A DNA stretch of 64,000 nucleotides. Source: Papilionanthe hookeriana x Papilionanthe teres. Its lineage: Eukaryota; Streptophyta; Magnoliopsida; Asparagales; Orchidaceae. The stretch's first letter is position 1. Every line of letters starts with the position of its first letter. Positions 12,540 through 23,684 of this stretch are shown one piece after another. The translations under genes and the position numbers were made by a program. The stretch is taken from NCBI GenBank assembly GCA_022702705.1, contig CM040424.1, positions 142,977,165-143,041,164 of the forward strand. The letters run 5' to 3'. The notes below the pieces were generated by a model. The model was not told the DNA's origin and did no database searches. It was given only the letters and a program-made list of their open reading frames with translations.

Positions 12540-13671
12540 TTGTTTTTTTCTGTGTCTTTTCGAATAAACTCTTACAATAGTTGTTAAATGAATGGAATAT
12601 GTCGTTTTTCTGTAAAGCATTTTGGGCTAAGAAATTTCATCTTTGAATTTATGATTTATATTTCAATTTTCAATTGTTTTATTTTTCATAGTGTAATGAA
12701 CTTAACATGTTAGTTTACTTTTGATTCATTTTAATTTAATAGTTATTATGGTGACACTCTTGTTTAAAATCTAGTCTAGATCAGTAATATTGATAAAATC
12801 TTCGTTTACCTAAGGACGAATTATAGCTAGTGTTTAGATGAATATATATATTGCTTATCAACCTTAGCAATCATTTAAGAAAATGTAGAAAGTAATTTTA
12901 TATCCTATATTTGCATAGACATATAACATTTAGGAATTTTTAAATTTAGGTTTTTAACTATTGATAGAGGTTAGAAACTAATCATAATGCTAATTGATTG
13001 AAAAATAATTGAAATGAAAAAATATGTATTAAAAAATTGATTATACAAATTAAAAATTAAAAGATCTCTAACAATATAAACATTTTCATTTAATTTACTT
13101 TTTGAAATTTACATTTGAAAAATCTTACCTTTTGATAAAAAAAAGGGTTTTAAACTTGTTTAACCTTATTATTAGATAATCACAACTTATTCTCATAGAA
13201 ATGATCTCTTAATCATGTATTAATTAAGTGTCATCAGTATTTACACTTGGCCTTGTAAAGGTATGGTTAAGTTTTTAGCGCCATTATAAGGGATAATGGT
13301 GCAATTTTAAAATTTGAAGATTATCATAAATATATTAACTTTGTCATTAAACCAAATTATCTATGTTGTGTTGTTTGTTTTTATACTATTCTTCTGCTTG
13401 TCTCACAATTTCTATTTAAAACATGTATTTTTTTATTTAGTACTCTTGTTTACTATCCCCAAGTAGTTCACTTTATGATTTCTTATATTTTATAAAAGAT
13501 CATGCCAATGCTGCAACACTATTATTTTGCAATATTATTCATAACAATCTTATATGTTGTGTAGTATATATGTTTCCATGTGCATTGACTCAATAATGTT
13601 TAATTATTTTATCAGTTATTGTATTATTATGTGCTTCTAAATTATTTAGTTTTGTTATTATATGCATAGGG
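12540..13671. other. AT-rich stretch without recognised features
   Basis: This is target DNA to the right of B1 and upstream of the C4 gag remnant. It may contain the decayed 5' leader of C4, but no LTR end or primer site could be identified. No gene is seen. Confidence 0.4.
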
Positions 13672-14900
13672 TTGAAATTAGGGAAATTGTATTGTTTAAC
13701 CCAAAAATTGAGAAGAATAAAAAAAGTCCATAAATATTTTATGAGTTATGATAAACCCTTTAAAAAAAGTGATCAACCTAGACTACTTGGAAACTTTATA
13801 AATCATATGATAGTGGCCGTTCACTATAGTATCTATGGACTGACCATCAAGGAAAACAACTTTCAATTAGAACTTATAATTATACAAATGTGCCAAAATA
13901 ACTGATTCAGATGTTCACTTATAGAGGACCCTAACCTATATATAGTTAAATTCTTAGAGAATCATACAACCATCAAATACAATAGTATCTCTGATGAAAC
14001 TGTTAGAATTAATTTATTTTCATTTTCACTAAGAGATAAAAAAAAATTTAATTGAATTTCTTACCTCTAGGATCAATTATAAATCAAAATGATTTAGCCC
14101 AAAAGTTCTTACCTAGCCTATCATCAAAGACTCCTAAACTTATGGATGACAAACTTTATTTACCCAATTAGATGGTGAGATGATTTATGAATATTAGGAT
14201 GTTTAAAGACTTACCTAGGAAACATCCACATCATTAGCTAATAATTAAAACATTTTATAACGGGCTAGTGAGATCTTTAAGGTTGATCATAGATGATGTA
14301 GCTGACAGTCATTAATGTACAAACCCTTTGATGAAAACCTATGGTGAAAAATATTAAAAAAAATAATTTTCATGTATATTGTGAAAGAGTAAACCCTAAA
14401 AAAATTTCTTGTGTGCAATCATAAAGAAATTATATAATTTAAGCTTAAACTAAATTCAAGGTGCTCCTGTTAGTGAAGAAATTTATATTAGACAATTAGG
14501 TGAACCATATGTTTCTAATACAGAGTCGATGAACCATACAACAATAAAGGAGATAAACATTACTCAAACGTCCACAAAACATGTTGGAAAAGTTATCCCA
14601 ATTTTATCTATATTAACCAAAATAAAAAATATAATGATAATTGGGATTGTAATTAACACAATAATCTAGGCAACTAGAAGAATCAAAATAATTATTTTCT
14701 TAATTATAGACTAGGTTACCCCCAAGATTCACTTCAAATGATTAATTTAATGGAAAGAATTATCTTTAGAAGAATTAGTATTACAAATGAAAAATTAATT
14801 ATGAGTCAGGCTGCAGCCATGAAAAAAATAAAGACATATTTAGGGCAACTAGCTAACTCTTTAAGCAACAAATCCTAAGGGACCTTACCTAGAAAATTGA
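13672..14900 (+). pseudogene. gag: gag remnant of C4
   Basis: The first part keeps the Athila gag N-terminal pattern ending IIIQMCQNN (compare IIQLVQNNQ in A and IIQMVQNNQ in C2). Past a stop, the frames continue with the capsid block (a SDE.VR.NLFSFSLRDK-like pattern around 13990-14050). At 14750-14870 comes the SLEELVLQM segment that in A reads SMEEVVLQM. Several stops and frame changes make it non-functional. The capsid block is what multimerises into virus-like particles in intact relatives. Confidence 0.7.
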
Positions 14901-15439
14901 AGTGAATTGTAAGAAAAAAAGAAAATTAATATTACATGGCTTTCAAACAGAGGAGAAGAAAAGAATTAGGAGAAATAAAATCGGTAGATATGATAAATGG
15001 GCTAGTTATGAACTTAAACATGAAACTAAATTGACATTTGAAAATAAAAAAAGAAAACCAAGAGACTAAGGAAATTCTTTGAAATGTCATTTTAGAAAAT
15101 AAAGAGAAGAGCGAACAAATTGGGAAGCTAGTATAAAGACCACCGACATCTTTTTCCATAAAGAGCATAAAGTTAGTTTTTATAATCAATTCTCAGATTT
15201 TTGAAAGTGTTCAAGAAGATCATAAATAAAATTGAGTTTATAGAAGCTCTTGAACAATTTTCTAGATATATTAATTACAAAACACATTCTAAATAAAAAA
15301 ATATAATTTAGGTGAAGTTGAAATTGTAACTCACTTTGAGGAGTATAGTGTAATAATCCAAAGAAAATTGTCCTGGAAGATCATAGATCTTAAAATATTT
15401 ACCATGCAATGCACGACATGGGATATGTTCTTTAAATAG

Positions 15440-15960
15440 GGTTTACGTGACTTAAAAGCTAACATTAATGCCAAGCATTTATTATATTTAGGAAATTGAG
15501 ACTAAGAGAAGTACAACTATTTAACTTTTCCTAATGGGTGATAGAGAATATGTTGGTTAAGTAGAAAAGTTCACCTGCCTTCTAAATTTTATTGTATTAG
15601 AGATATAGAAAAGGACAAAAATAAATATTTTTTTGGGATTACATTTTAGTTACTAGAAGGATAATGATTGATGCTTAGAAAGAGGAATTGACTATAAGAG
15701 TCTAAGATTAAGAAGTTACATTCAATATTTTAAAATTTATGCAATTCTATGATAACTCTAGCGATTAATGTCATATGATATATGTGGTGGTTGAGTTAGT
15801 CACAAGCCAAGCTTCTACTCAATTAGAAGTTGATCCATTAAAGCAAGTGTTGGCTCTTGATGATTTAGAAGAATATAGGAATGAATCTTGCTTTATATTT
15901 AAAGCTACACCTAAAGCTTTGAGAGAGATCTGGGACTTTAGATACATCATTATTAGGTGA
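15440..15960 (+). pseudogene. Protease and linker remnant of C4
   Basis: The frame around 15440-15500 matches the aspartic-protease active-site region. The flap following the catalytic Asp has changed: the family DLGASIN appears here as DLKANIN, so the Asp is kept and the Gly lost. The open part at 15775-15960 (61 codons) corresponds to the acidic linker between protease and reverse transcriptase. It is clearly inactive. Confidence 0.55.
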
Positions 15961-16199
15961 GTAGTTCAAACCATAAGTCGTGGAGGATCCTAAGCTTAAA
16001 TTGAAGGCCTTACCAAAATACTTAAAATATTGCTTCTTAGTAAGAGAATCTACTCATCCTACAATTATTTTAGCTAAGTTAGACGAACTTCAAGAATAAA
16101 ACCTGACGTAAGTTGTGAGGAATTAATGGAAAGCTTTTGTTTGGACTATAGTATATATAAAAGGAATTAGCCATTCCTTATGCATGTATAAAATTCACA

Positions 16200-16810
16200 T
16201 GAAATAAAATCATCAACCAAAAGTAGTCCCTAAGAGAAGGCTAAATCCACCTATTAAAGAGGTGATGGAGAAAGAAATTTTAAAGCGATTGAATTATAAG
16301 TTTTATATACCTGATATTAAAGAGTGATAGAGTTAGTTTGATCCTTTATGAGCCAAAGAAGTGTTGTTCTGAATATTGTTAAAAATGATAAGAATAAATT
16401 AATATCAATTACAACTATGACTAGGTGTTGTATCCACATTGATTATAGGAAACATAATAAAATCACTAGAAAAGATCATTACCCATTGCCCTTTATGGAT
16501 CATATGCTAGATAGACTTTCAGAGTATCGTTATTATTTCCTAGAAAATTATTCAGAATATCACCTGACTCTTATAGCTCCTGAGATTCAGGATATGAATA
16601 CTTTTACTAGTCTATATAAAACATTTATATTTAGGAAGTTACCTTTTAGTCTTTGCAATGCCCCTGCTTCTTTTAAGAGCTATAATAAAGAATATTTTGT
16701 AGATTCAATTGAGTAGGATAAAATGGCTTTTAAAGATGACTTCTTAATTTTGTAGTATCTTTTGATAGTTGTATCTAACACTAAGCATTAGTCCTAAAAA
16801 GATGGAAGGA
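16200..16810 (+). pseudogene. Reverse transcriptase remnant of C4
   Basis: The open part at 16348-16716 shows the RT palm: a CIHIDYRKHNKITRKDHYPLP block (family RICIDYRKLN...KDHFPLPF), DHMLDRLS, a mutated FLDGYSGY motif (here FLENYSEY, catalytic Asp lost), and the LPFSLCNAPASF block. Beyond the stop at 16716 the frame continues with DDF, the remains of the F.DD catalytic motif. Stops and the loss of the first catalytic Asp exclude activity. Confidence 0.8.
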
Positions 16811-17079
16811 GACTAATTTAGCATTAAACTAGAAAAATTGTCAAATCATTGTGACCGAAGTGATAGTTCTAGGGCAAAACTTTAAAATAGATAACTGGTG
16901 ATAGATAAGATAAAAGGTTAGGTTTAGAAAACTTACCCCCACCTATGTCATCATATATTTTATATGAGATTTGTTTAGCTCTAAAAACACTAAAGCCCCC
17001 ATGCCATTTAGTAGAGAAGGGTGGTGCTTATGATTTTATTTATGAGTGCCTAAAAACCTTCTAAACTTTAAAAAACTTG

Positions 17080-17500
17080 CTAGTTACTGCACCTATTATA
17101 GTAGTGCTGGACTGGACATGGAACTTTGAGCTTAAGTGTGATGCTAGTGATAATGCTATAAAAGTTATCTTAGAGTAGAATAAAAATAATTTCCTTATGT
17201 TATATACAATGTTAGTAGAATTTTAAATGAATTTCAAATAAATTATGCATTTAATTAAAAAAAATTACTAGCCATAGTATTTACCTTTAATAAATTTAGA
17301 TCCCACCTGACTTTTCTCAACCAAAGTGATAGTCTACATAGATCATGTTGTCATTAGATATCTTGTGGCAAAAAAGGAACTCAAAACTAGAGTTATTCGC
17401 TAGCTCTTGTTACTAAAAGAATTTGTCAAATTTTGTGATAGAAAATAAACCAAAAAATAAGTACCTCATCACTTGTTCATACTTGAGTCTGGAAATTAGG
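17080..17500 (+). pseudogene. RNase H remnant of C4
   Basis: Starts after ...APIIVVLDW-like sequence with LKCDASDNA (the first catalytic Asp motif, CDASD, is kept). It continues with a decayed INYATTEKE region and the SKVIVYTDH.ALRYLLAKK..KPRLIRW.LLL.EF block (here VIVYIDHVVIRYLVAKKE). Multiple stops are present. Order and spacing after the RT are as expected for Ty3/Gypsy. Confidence 0.75.
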
Positions 17501-17589
17501 ACTTAGATCACATATATATAAATTAAAGTTGCTTTTCAAATAAATATTTCTTCCATGTGAACTTTTATGTGCCATGTTATATTAAAATT

Positions 17590-18230
17590 GTTAAAATTTC
17601 TTGAGTGCAATATTGACCCCTATGGGTTTACGTATAACCAAAGGAAGAAATGCATTCATGAGTTCAGGATGACCCATATCTATTTAAGAAATGTAAGGAT
17701 TAAATTATTAAAACTAGTGTGCCTTTAGAAGAAACTGAAACCATCCTTAGGAAATATTACAAAGTTGAATATGAGGAGAATTTTGGAGGAGACATAACAA
17801 CATCCAATATTTTATAATCAGGATTTTATTGACCAACTCTATCTAAATACGTTAATGAATCTTTATGAAATCATGATCAGTGTCAAAGAAGAGATAACAC
17901 TTGGAGATAGAATGAAATGCTCCTTATTTCTATTTTGGAAGTTGAAATCTTTAATTTTTTGAGATTAGACTTTATGAGACATTTTATAAATTCTTTAAGA
18001 AATCAATTTATTTTTGTAGTAGGCTAAGTCTAAATGGGTTAAGGCTATAACTACACCCTAAGAGGACAATCATACAACTGTTCATAAGTACTATGTTTTC
18101 TTGAGATGAGATACCTAGGATAATTACAAGTGATGTGGGTTGCCACTTCTACAAGAGATGGGATAAGACATATTTTCTACTACTTACAAACTTGAAGGGC
18201 AAAACTTACGTCTAGATGAAGTTGAACCAA
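17590..18230 (+). pseudogene. Integrase remnant of C4
   Basis: The zinc-binding N-terminus is recognisable but full of stops: a GGHFGG-like segment near 17770, then a degraded FYWPT and CQRR. The catalytic core starts near 17950 with LDFMRHF (family IDFMGPF), through NQFIFV and IITSDVG.HF (family ISD.G.HF). Here Asp is retained. The chain stops at about 18230, before the final catalytic Glu and the C-terminal domain. Confidence 0.7.
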
Positions 18231-18765
18231 AAAAAAAAAAAACTATTATTTAGGAGTAAGTAGTTAACAATAATTGATAATTGTCAATAATCTTAATTCA
18301 TAAAGATATTAAAATTTATGTCCAAAGTGCCCTATAGTCCAAATCCTTCAATATTAAAATTTCATTTTGATATTCAAGAAAAAATAATAACAATCAATTA
18401 TTAAAACTCACATGCATACATTTCCTTCAAACATTATCCTTATTTGCCAGAGGGCCGATCTATAGGAAACTCCGTAGTCCATACAGATTTCCCTTATCTT
18501 CTTCCCACGCCGCAACTGTTTATTATAAATAGCTTTAATAATAATACTCTAGCCCTGTCCAATCTATTAGGTGGCATCAATGGAGTTGCTTCCGATTAGC
18601 ATCTCTGCGCCGCGGGGAAAAAGAATATCAATCAGCCCTTCCCTTCCCCTTAGTATGCTACTTTTCTCTACTTATTACCCAGATAATAAAACGAAAATTT
18701 AAGTGCTAAAACAGACGTTAAAACTCAGAAAACAATCAGCTAGAAAATGAGGAAGAGAGGCAGAA

Positions 18766-18802
<37 letters not shown>
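18231..18802 (-). other. Putative intron and flank of the exon at 18803-19006; small TATA-led ORF on the other strand
   Basis: On the minus strand this continues from a GT donor at 18802-18801 through a CT-microsatellite. A pyrimidine-rich tract ending GCGGCGCAG lies near 18623-18617; a second exon could begin there, but the frame closes within a dozen codons. On the plus strand, TATAAATA at 18524-18531 stands 50 bp upstream of an ATG (18580) opening a 40-codon Ser/Pro-rich frame to 18702, with no family match. Base composition is more genic than the surroundings. Which strand is transcribed cannot be settled. Confidence 0.3.
18769..18798. repeat. (GA)15 microsatellite
   Basis: An uninterrupted GA run; on the minus strand it is a CT run that starts four nucleotides after the proposed splice donor, i.e. 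at the very 5' end of the putative intron. Confidence 0.95.
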
Positions 18803-19006
18803 CTGTGTGAGGTTCGCCGTCTCGGACTGTTCATCAGCAGGTAGAGCGCAAAGTGGGCGGCAGGAAACCGAGGAGAAGGGATGAATCCGCTTAGAGAATT
18901 TGAAGTTAGTGTGGCTGAGGGATTGCGCAAGCCGGCGAGGACGCAGCAGTGGAGAAGCAGCGGAGAGCGCCGCCGCTGGACTTGCCGGCAACTTAACCAG
19001 AAGCAT
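18803..19006 (-). CDS. Putative first exon of a plastid-targeted protein (68 codons)
   Basis: Frame from ATG (19006-19004) in good plant context (ACAAATGCT) to CAG|GTACTC, ending in phase 0 exactly at a consensus donor. The N-terminus MLLVKLPASPAAALSAASPL is rich in Ala, Ser, Leu and Pro, followed by Arg/Lys/Ser (RPRRLAQSLSH, FKFSKR) with almost no acidic residues until residue 58. There the sequence changes to DEQSET. This is typical of a chloroplast transit peptide with cleavage near ..SCRPLCA. The mature domain is not in this exon, so the function is unknown. The frame is also open upstream to about 19090 but without another ATG. Downstream exons are not recognised within the window; C4 lies only about 0.6 kb into the presumed intron, so the gene may be split or dead. 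Confidence 0.5.
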
Positions 19007-19099
19007 TTGTATCCGTTGTGGTGTAGACTGGAAGCCTGGGTTTGGGTTTGTAGTGATGTTCGCCACTGCAGGGGGCCTCCGAAGTTTCAATAAAGGAGG

Positions 19100-19308
19100 G
19101 GTGTAAACAATATTTCATTACATGGCAAATATTTTATTAATCGATAGGATGACAACTGAGAAAAGGATAAATATATTTTATCTTAAAAAGTTAATATTAG
19201 AAAAAAATTATGACAGAATATTGATATATATTAATATTAAGGTGGAGCTATTCTTATGACACAATTATTAATTCTATATGATGTATGCTATTCTCAATAT
19301 AACTAAAT

Positions 19309-19373
<65 letters not shown>

Positions 19374-22242
19374 ATTACATTAAGAAACAAATACAATTAA
19401 ACTATTAAGAAAATATAGCCACTTTTAGAGGTTTGCAAATTTTTTTTAATAATTATTTTTGAGAATGTCAAATACTTTAATTAAATTCGTTTGATAGTTT
19501 AATTATACTTATTTAATAATTTAATTTTATTGTCTAATAGATTTTTTTAAGAGATATCAATGGCATGTTTCACAAAAATAGCTCCGTTCTGTTAAAAATA
19601 TAACAGAAAATCTTGAAAATAATTTTTGTTCATTAACTTGGTGAAGATCATCAATGATATTTTGATTTGGGACTTCATGACTCTATTGTCATAAATCAAA
19701 ATTAACGATTTTATATAACTTCAAATTCATTAAGATTCAGAATAAAACTTTAATTTTTTTTTTTGAAGTTTTTCAAACAAAATAAGGGACTTTTAGACCC
19801 TTATTTATAGGACTTGTAGACCCTATTTTGACTGTTATAGGACTTGTATACCCTTATTTAATATATTTTAACTTCAAAATAGGGTCAAATCTTGGCATTA
19901 GTATAAATATATGAAGCCTGATTGAGGAATATTTTGCTTGGATTATATTATTTAAAAATTATTTCTCTTTTTATTCTATTTGAGTGTTGTAATCTTTAAT
20001 TTCTATTAGGTGGTGTGAATGTAACTTGATTAGATCAAGGAGGTGATCTCTCTTAGAAGTCTGAAGGCTTCCTCTATCTATAAACCTGCTATCACATGTT
20101 GTTTGAGAGTTTCTCTTCAATCGTAGTACTCTTCAATTGTCGACATGAGACCTCTTGCCTTCGTTATCCATCCTACAACTTAACTAACCCTTCTTTTATG
20201 TTATCCCACACAATCTAAAAACCTTAGATTGGTGTTATTAGGTATTAGATCCCATCAAATCCTAAATTTTTAGGGATTTATCATCCTTACTCCAAAAATA
20301 AAATGTCACATAATCTAACATAATACCTCCACTTAAAAAATTATCGTAACTGGTACGATAAGAATGAAACTATTACCTTAGAATGGATCTAATCACCCAA
20401 ATGATGAAAATTTCCATGGTTTATATGTCTAAAGAGCTAGGGTTTTTCCTTTACCTTACAGATTTAAGATAGGATTTACCCCTCATAGTTAATTACAATT
20501 TAGGATTTATGGCATTTGAGAATACCACCGATTAAAGTGTGGCTTATATTGTGCATGATTATTCTATAACTGTCTATGAGAATGGTACTTGGGATTCAGA
20601 TTGATAGACTCAGAATTTGAAATATTTTGAGTGGAATTAAAACTGTGAATTTTATGTGGATTAAATCACTTGATTTGAAGACTTGAGTTAGTTGGGTTTA
20701 ATTAAATTGATTTGAGCTTGTTTTATGTTATGAAAGTTTTTTTTTAAAGTGCGTTTAAAGTGTTTTAAGTTTGTTTGAAGATACTTGATTTGGTTTGAGG
20801 GTGTTTAACTTTGTTCATTTTATATTTGTTTCTTTACTAATTCAAAGTTTATCTAGGTTATTTGAAATTCATTATTAATAATTTTTAGAAGTATGTATTT
20901 TGTTTTAAGGATGTTTGAATTTATTTAGAAGTTATTTAAGGTTGGTCTGAGGTGCATAAATTTTCTCTTATAATTGTTTGATTTATTTTAATGGTTATTG
21001 TACTTGATTAATGTTTATTAAAGTTGGTTAAGTTTCTTGAAGCTAATTAAAGTTAGTTAAATTTTTTTGAAGTTTGTTAAATTTTGCTAAAGTTAGTTAA
21101 ATTTGGTTAAAGTTTGTTAAAGTTGTTTAAGGTTTGTTTAAATTTGGTTGAAATTTTTTAAAGTTTGTTGAAAATCATTTTTAATATTTTCGGTTTTGGT
21201 TTTGAAAATATTTGGACTTCTAAAAGTTTAGGCTTTGAAATCTTAAGGTATTTTCTAATCTTATAGTTATTGAAAGTTTTTATATTTTGAAAATGATTTT
21301 GAAAGTTTAAGGGCTTGAAGTCTTAAGGTTTTGAAAGTTTTGTTTATGATTGAAGTTTTTTAAGGGGTTTCAAAATCATGTTTTACTCTTGAAAAATGTT
21401 TCGATAGTATTGAAAATTGTAGTTTTGAAAGTAGTTTTGAATAGTGTATGCTTTTGTAAAGAGGTTGGAATTTGTTTTGAAATGATTTTGAAAGGTTTAG
21501 GGGTTTTAAAAAGGTTTGGAAGTTTGGGATGACATGTTACATAGAATTTTAGGGGTTTGAAAAGATTTGTACTTGAGGCTTTACATTGAAGATTTGGTTT
21601 TGAGTTTTGAAATGTGAGGTTTGGATTTGATGTTTGAATTGGAAAATTGGTTTTGACACTTGAACTTGAACCTAGGCTAGGGGGAAACATAGGTTGGAGT
21701 GATTTCTAGATGGAGGTGAAGCCATAAACTTAAAATAAACCTAAAGTTTCTAGGAGGCTAAATGTGTTGACTAAACTAAATTTTAAGAATACCACCCTTG
21801 GTCAGGATGCCCACAACTTTCCATCATTCTAGGTTCATTATTATCCTTATATTACTAACTAACCAAATAGTTAGAGGTCTCCGCTATTACTAAAGAAATG
21901 ATCAATGTAGATCTTTTTCCTATTAGGTGGTCTTGGGTGCCTTTGTCAGTAAAAATGGGTTACTTCATCTTAGAGCACCTACATAATTCAGGTGGGTAAG
22001 GTTGTTTGTTTATAAATCTTAGTTCTTAGTAATAGCTATGGGTACCTAGTAAACTAATCTAAGCTTCTAGATTGGACTACTTTAGCACATATATGACTCT
22101 ATGTTTTATTTCTAAGTTGGCTAACCTAGAGTTTTAAGATTGATCCACCAAGATATGGTTTTCATAATAAAAGTTGGTGAATTTTAGTTTATTTTTGGGA
22201 TATGATATGATCACAAGATTGAAAATTTGCAAATGAGATCAC
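19100..22242. other. Intergenic AT-rich DNA, nothing recognised
   Basis: Contains the TA microsatellite, a short repeated GGACTTGTAGACCC/CCCTTATTTA segment near 19790-19870, and from about 20700 to 21660 a G/T-rich low-complexity stretch built on GTTTGTTAAAG and TTTTGAAAG variants. Apparent ORFs there come from the biased composition. No domain, LTR end or exon could be supported. Confidence 0.45.
19312..19371. repeat. (TA)30 microsatellite
   Basis: Perfect TA dinucleotide run of about 60 bp. Confidence 0.95.
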
Positions 22243-22543
22243 AAGCTTGAATTTTGCATGGTATACACCTAGCTTGCATACTAAATACCTAACTTGCATG
22301 ATAAACACATAATTTGCATTGTAAATAACAAATTTGCATGGTAAACACCCAACTTGCACGGAAAATACTTAATATGCATAGCAAACACTCAAATTACACA
22401 ATAAAAATATTATTTTTATGGTAAACGCCCAACTTTTATGGTAAGAAAAAATTTTGCATGCTAAACACCCAACTTGCATAGTAAACATATAACTTGCATG
22501 GTAAACACAATTTTACATGGTAAACACATAGTTTGCATTGTAG
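22243..22543 (+). repeat. Degenerate ~22-bp minisatellite (AACTTGCATGGTAAACACCC-like)
   Basis: Around a dozen head-to-tail units built on ACTTGCATGGTAAACAC with substitutions (ATTTGCATTGTAAATAAC, ACTTGCACGGAAAATAC). No coding role is seen. Confidence 0.8.
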
Positions 22544-22639
22544 TCATCAAATAAACATATATGAGCATGAAAATCTCCCTCTCCTCCCATATTTATTATT
22601 ATTTTTATTTTTCTTAAGCTTTTGGCTAAGTGGTTCGGG

Positions 22640-22669
22640 TTAGGGTTAGGGTTAGGGTTAGGGTTAGGG
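22640..22669 (+). repeat. (TTAGGG)5 interstitial telomere-like run
   Basis: Five perfect TTAGGG units, followed to about 23230 by scattered TTAGGGTT and GGTTTAGG variants in a GT-rich stretch. The hexamer is the vertebrate/Asparagales type rather than the common plant TTTAGGG. The run is short and could simply be a microsatellite. Confidence 0.85.
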
Positions 22670-23684
22670 CTAGGTTTAGGTGAATTAGGGTTGGTAGGCT
22701 CGATTTAGGTGTGTAGGGTTGCACGTACTCAGTTTAAGTGGATTAGGGTTGTGTTCTTGGTTTAAATGAGTTAGAGTTGTGTGCTTGGGATGGTTAGTGT
22801 GTGAAAGGGACTAGGTAGGCTCGGTTAGAGATGTTTAGGCTAAGTTTAGGCTAGTTAGGATTAGGTATGCTTGGTTTACATGTGCATATGGGTTTTTAGT
22901 AAGGCTAGGGTTAGGGTTGTGTAAATGAGTAATTTTTTAGCCAAGATAGGGTTGTGTTGTGTGTGTGAATTTGTGAGTTGTTTAAAATAGACTAGTGTTA
23001 GGGTTGTGAAAGTGAGTTGTTTTCGTGTAGGTTAAAGTTGTGTTTGTGTGTGTGAGTTTGTGGGTTGTTTTAGGTTAAGGTAAAAGTGGGAGAGAGAGTG
23101 TGAGTATTAGGGTTTCAGGTTGGCTAAGAAAAGGAGGGTGAGTGAGTATCTTTGTGGATAAGAATGAAGAATAAGGGGGGCTCGACTTAGGGTTAGACAG
23201 TGGTTTGGTTAGGGTACGAGGTTAGATTTTAGTGTGGGCAAATAATTTTAAGAGGGATTTTGGTAATATTTCAGGTAAGAGAATAAGTGGAGGAGGTTAA
23301 GTTCAACTGGGGTGATATTTTAGTTAAAGGGAGGAAGTGGAGAAGGGTGAGTTTTATCATATGTTTTCTAGTTTGGGAAGAAGTAGAGAAGGGTGAATGT
23401 TTGCATAGGATTTTAGATTGTTAATAAGTAGGGAAATTTAATGTGGGATTGGGTTGATTTTAAATCACGGGTGTGAAGGGAAATTGGATGTCCTTCAGCT
23501 TTGGTAAGGAGGGGGAGGGGGGAGAGGAGAAAGGAAACAATACATTCCTATGGTCAACATCTTAAAAAAATTAAAGTGAAATGAAGAGGGATGAGAAATC
23601 TAATTTTGTTTTAAGTTCCTCTTGGATAAAATCACTTCTTTGCTTCCTTGTTGACTTCCTTATCTTGATTTTGTGGAGAAGAAG
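22670..23684. other. G-rich, TTAGGGTT-scattered intergenic DNA
   Basis: Low-complexity G/T/A sequence that becomes purine-rich (GGGAGGGGGGAGAGG near 23510-23530) just before the E insertion. The same purine-rich style resumes on the other side of E (25560-25680), as expected if E split one stretch. No gene is seen. Confidence 0.5.

Larger units (their letters stand above)
13672..18230 (+). mobile_element. C4: degenerate Ty3/Gypsy Athila-type gag-pol, no LTRs visible
   Basis: Similarity to Athila-type polyprotein runs through the segment in the order gag, protease, reverse transcriptase, RNase H, integrase, which defines Ty3/Gypsy. Every domain is broken by stops and frameshifts, far more than in A or C2, so this is the oldest element here. 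It stops abruptly near 18230 at a poly-A run (about 18229-18243), just before the GC-normal gene patch. I could not find its LTRs. B1 lies directly upstream, but its TGTAC duplication shows B1 is an independent insertion rather than the LTR of C4. Confidence 0.8.

Noticed and set aside
4980..18230. B1 as the 5' LTR of the C4 gag-pol
   Set aside because: B1 is flanked on both sides by TGTAC, has no primer site after it, and 1.1 kb of unrelated DNA separates it from gag. It is an independent insertion.
21350..21690. Overlapping frames on both strands near 21.5 kb
   Set aside because: They arise from TTTTGAAAG-type low-complexity sequence; no domain, and the two strands mirror each other.
22640..23230. 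A real chromosome end
   Set aside because: Only five perfect units, followed by 40 kb of nested retrotransposons on both sides.
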